Assembly (NCBI GenBank): GCA_016859345.1 | Contig: CM029121.1 | Span: forward strand, 24,534,175-24,598,174 | From: Istiophorus platypterus | Taxonomy: Eukaryota; Chordata; Actinopteri; Istiophoriformes; Istiophoridae | Direction of reading: 5' to 3' | Length of the DNA: 64,000 nt | Part shown: piece by piece, positions 60,701 to 64,000 of the stretch | How positions within the stretch are numbered: position 1 is the stretch's first letter | Layout: every line of letters begins with the position of its first letter | Notes under the pieces: generated by a model | The model's input: only the letters and a program-made list of their open reading frames with translations | Database searches by the model: none | What the model was told of the DNA's origin: nothing | Program-made: the position numbers and the translations under genes

Positions 60701-62312
60701 TGCTGAATGCTACTCACTGATCTTCCTCTTCATGTTCTCTGAGCGGACTGAAGGGAACCGGCCCTCCGACGGTTTGTTGCTCCCCTTAGAAGTGATCTGA
60801 CAGGGAGACAATGACAGGATTATCGCTTCCATTTCTCACTGTTTTATGACATTTTATTCACAAAACAATTGATTGTGAGACTGGTAAAGTGATAACTGAA
60901 CTAACTGTTAGTTGCAGCCCTAGAGTCGTTTGAATTTTTTTCTTTCTAGAGCCAATATGACATTGATACGCCACTCAATTCTTTACTTAGAAATATTTAG
61001 ATGTATTTATAACGTATTTATAATGTGTCACAATTTTTAAAGGTATATTCTAGCACTGTGGAATTAAAGCTTTTACTTACCTTGAACAGTATGTAGAGGA
61101 TGTAGAGTAAGATCCCGAAGCCGTACACGGGGATGATCTGTCCTGCCAGATTGGATTTGCCTCCGGTTCCGGCCCCCATCCCAGCTCCCTTCGCCTTGGC
61201 TATGGCCTCCGTGTTATGGGCCCTGGAGAAACCGGCGCTCGCGGCCCTCTGGCCGCGGCCCTCCGGGGCCATCTGACGGTGCATCATCGGCGGGAAGCGA
61301 CCTGAACCTGCGGCGAGTGGAAGACAGGTGAGAAGGGAGCGTGACTAATGTACAATATAAAAAACAGCATGTAGAATATAACCAAAAATCAACAGGAAGT
61401 CCGATAAATGTTGTGGAATTTGTCCTGACACTTAAACATATATAAAATGACTGTTTTCCATTCAAACTGAGCTGGAACAAGGAATTGTTTTACCTGAAAA
61501 AGAGATTATTGCGAGAGAATAGTGAACAAACTGACGTAGTTAAATAAAATAAAAATAATACTGCTACTCTACTAAGGTTTATTGATGCGTTAGTCACTGA
61601 AACTGTCTGCGATTATCAAATGACCGTTAATATTCTCTGTTTCCAGCTTCCAAGTTGAGCTGCATTTGTTGAGAGGCGTTTCTAGTTTCTTACTTTATTT
61701 CATGTGTTTATTTGACAGGGACATTTTGCTCTTTGGTGAACAGGTAAATAATAAGTAAATAAGCCAGGCTCAGTTAGTTTTTCCTCTGCTTTCAATACGA
61801 TTAAATATAAAACCAACACAGCAAAATACCTTTATGCATGACCTAACATTTTTTTCTGCCCCATTAATATGAGTAAATACAACCTGTTTGTTTAACCCGG
61901 GCGCATAATATCTTTATTTTATACAAACTTTATTTTGAATCATTCTTAAAATGGTGTCAGTATTTTTTTTTGTGGCGCCCCCTTCAGGGAGGATAATGTA
62001 ATTGCCAGAACGATGATACGCCGGCTAATGCACCGGACACAGATTCCTTGAGATACATAAAAAACAATGATCACATCCCCACTTTTAAACGCCAGTGAAA
62101 CGAAAGGCCGCCCTCCGCCCCCCGACCAGCCGCCGACACGCCGAGAGGAGCGGCCCCGACGACGGCGGGGGAGCCGCCGGAGGAGACTCACCCTCCGGCC
62201 GCTCCGCAGCATCCTTCCTCCCGCGGGACAGCAGCAGCTTGGGCAGCAGCAGCGCCACGCACAGCGCCAGACAGGTAGCGAGGGTCACCTTCTGGAACGT
62301 GGACAGCGTCAT
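57761..62312 (-). CDS. ric3: RIC3 acetylcholine receptor chaperone
   Basis: The six coding exons are 62312-62192, 61307-61081, 60796-60718, 59431-59338, 58590-58460 and 58275-57761. They sum to 1167 nt and 388 aa; human RIC3 has about 369. Residues 11-29 form the first hydrophobic segment, followed by SRGRK. The linker has the FPPMMH motif (45-50) and a Gly/Ala-rich stretch. The second membrane segment (97-115, GQIIPVYGFGILLYILYILF) is almost invariant in the family. The block TDFELAQLQEKLRETE (143-158) opens a coiled coil, and LLQQLTEITRVM follows in exon 5. The C-terminal half is acidic and variable, with a short AGPV repeat and a basic end (RRRNKRRRAKKAAQ). RIC3 is an ER membrane protein that promotes folding and assembly of nicotinic receptors such as alpha-7. 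The start is the conserved family Met; the frame stays open upstream, into the 5'UTR. Confidence 0.96.
60381..60470. repeat. Short tandem duplication in ric3 intron 3
   Basis: About 41 bp beginning GAGTTAATCCTCAAG occurs twice with a 47-bp period (starts at 60381 and 60428). A similar 16-bp duplication (GTTGCTGAATGCTACT) lies at about 60669-60714 and abuts the exon 3 donor. Confidence 0.9.
60855..60930 (-). repeat. Fragment of a teleost TAATCGATTAAT-type repeat
   Basis: The end fragment reads AATTGATTGTGAGACTGGT, then ACTGTTAGTTGCAGCCCTAGAG. That terminal phrase is characteristic of a very common teleost interspersed repeat, also present at 16155-16500, 39405-39745 and 41650-41880. It lies in ric3 intron 2. 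Confidence 0.5.
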
Positions 62313-62570
62313 GCCGACAGGTACGAGGTCACCGTCCGCGACGAGGTGCGTGTGTGCGGATCGATGCGGGGAAACGGCGCCGGGCTCCGGCAGGTACACG
62401 ACGAGAGGACGGAGGAGACGGAGGGGGCGGGGCGCAGGGAGGGGGCGGGGCCACGCCGCACGCTTCGACTTCCTAGTGGTGACGCAAGGAGCGGAAGTGG
62501 GCCGAGGGGGCGTGATTAGCGCGCTCCGCCGCTGGGGGGCGACAGAGCACCGTCCCGTCCTTTTTTTTAA
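62080..62570. promoter_or_regulatory. ric3: CpG-rich promoter and first exon of ric3
   Basis: This is the most CpG-dense stretch of the window, spanning the first coding exon and about 250 bp upstream. There is no TATA box. Two ETS-type cores lie 5' of the gene: ACTTCCT at 62468-62474 and CGGAAGT at 62492-62498. This fits a TATA-less CpG-island promoter. The exact start site is unknown. Confidence 0.55.
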
Positions 62571-64000
62571 AATGGAGCCTGGAAATGTGTCTTTATTATT
62601 CAGACATTTAAGAATAAAATAAATTAAAAAGTAGCGGTACATACCATATCATATCAAATATAGCCTCATAAACAGTTAGTTTAACGTATCTTAAGTTCGA
62701 AGTGATGACATTCCGTGCACATTTTCGTTTATTTCTTTTAAGTCCCATACGCAGTTGTGTGCAAAGTTTGAGCAACCTCCGGGCAAACAACATATTCCAT
62801 AATATTAATATTTGAAGTGGGAATCGAAAAAGTACAAACGGGCCTCGCAGTAAAAAAAATAATTTGTTAAAAAAAGAACCTTTCTTCAGATGTTAATGAA
62901 CTGTTGAACTTTTAATTCCACGAACTTTGGCAGGCAACGCATCTCGCAAAATACTTTTTTGGAATGTGGGTTTTGTTTGGGTTCTCAAAATATACAGACT
63001 GAAAGACATTCATTTGAGCTGACTTCCAAAAAAAGTCAGTACAAGTATGGAAAAAATGTAAATTAGATTAACTCTTGTTTGTAAATGTATTGTTCTTGTT
63101 TATAATATTTTATCATCCACTATCTATCATCTCTCCCTGGAATCAGCCTAACTAACTGATATCAACTTAAGTGTGTAATGTCTTGAATTCACATTCACTC
63201 TATATGGTGTAAGTCTGTACTATTACTGAGATATATATTATAGTTCCAAGTCTGTACAATGATTCTGATGCGTAGTATAGTGCATAGAGGTAATGGTAAT
63301 GGTAAATCCCTTTTTTTTGTTTTGTAGACACTAATTATGTTTGGTTTTGTTTTCCTCACAGCTCATATTCTTCATTCTGTGCAGTTTTCCTTAATTATGT
63401 GCTGCAGCATCTCGCGTTCTCCACAGGAATGATAAATATTTCACGTAAACTTTTTCTGTAGGTGACAACTTCGGTTCACGGGTCTGTTCTGCTCATTCCT
63501 CGCAGATTGTAACCCAATATACAGCCAAATCAAACAATCAGTATCCTGTCTGAAAAGGCAAGGTGTTGTTAAATAGCGGTTTGTTGAGAGAGATATTGAC
63601 TAAAACTAAGAATCAAATCCAAACGGTTTCATGTCTCACATGCAAGAAGGGAGTTGACTTGATGCACCTGCTCATGTAGATTCATTTGGCTGTTTGACCT
63701 TCATGGTGCAGAATGATGAGTATGACAATAGAGGATTCTGACAGGCGTAGAGATGTAATTTTAGAAATTTCTAGGTATCTTATTAGATCTGCTATTTCTC
63801 ATTAAAAGCCTGGAATTTTTAAATGATCTTCTTCCCTCTGGTGTCATGCCCCTCTCCTGCTAATTACGGGCATCTAAGTGCATAAATAATGAGCACACCA
63901 ACTGAAATTAAAATGACGTTTAATTAATGCAGGAAAAATAAAATAGCTGGAGATCAGAGTGGAAACAAGGCTAAAGTTTAAAGTCTTGACTCAGGCTTTT
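62571..64000. other. Upstream of ric3: no gene seen
   Basis: AT-rich, with short poly-T and poly-A runs. No exon, RNA gene or recognisable repeat could be supported. Confidence 0.6.

Noticed and set aside
62067..62622. Plus-strand frames of 150 and 175 aa
   Set aside because: Shadows in the CpG-rich ric3 promoter and first exon; Arg/Gly/Pro composition with no family match.

Overview
This is nuclear DNA from a ray-finned fish, most likely a percomorph teleost. The evidence is spliced vertebrate genes, a fish-type calcitonin, dense CA/GT microsatellites and several dispersed repeat families typical of teleosts. Protein-coding sequence makes up only a few percent of the window. There are no bacterial features, and no convincing tRNA, rRNA or CRISPR array.

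Three genes can be built exon by exon. (1) calca, the calcitonin/CGRP gene, is on the minus strand from about 34060 to about 28500. A non-coding exon 1, a signal-peptide exon and a common propeptide exon are followed either by a terminal calcitonin exon (with its own poly(A) signals) or by a CGRP exon plus a 3'UTR exon. The classic tissue-specific choice between two hormones is therefore visible in the layout. (2) psma1, the proteasome alpha-1 subunit, is on the plus strand from 52107 to 56090. It has ten coding exons giving 262 aa, and intron 5 carries U12-type (minor spliceosome) signals. (3) ric3, the nicotinic receptor chaperone, is on the minus strand from 62312 to 57761. It has six coding exons giving 388 aa, converges tail-to-tail with psma1, and starts in a GC-rich promoter.

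The first ~28 kb holds no gene I can recognise. It contains a nearly perfect 869-bp tandem duplication (about 1651-3386), many microsatellites, and scattered decayed repeats. The ~18 kb between calca and psma1 is also gene-free. It holds repeats (including a hAT-like MITE), long microsatellites, and several high-complexity stretches that look like conserved regulatory elements, one with a perfect DR1 nuclear-receptor site near a perfect MEF2 site. The last ~1.4 kb, upstream of ric3, shows nothing further.

The most interesting biology is the regulatory grammar in calca. Five sense-strand TGCATG (FOX-type) motifs lie in the 972-nt intron before the calcitonin exon, one of them just upstream of the splice site. 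A lone strong 5'-splice-site sequence lies downstream of the calcitonin poly(A) signals, where the mammalian gene has its intron enhancer. A ~106-nt (UG)n tract and a tandem NAG/NAG acceptor sit at the CGRP exon. Exon boundaries were set by reading-frame continuity, GT/AG sites and remembered family sequence. No alignment or database search was possible.
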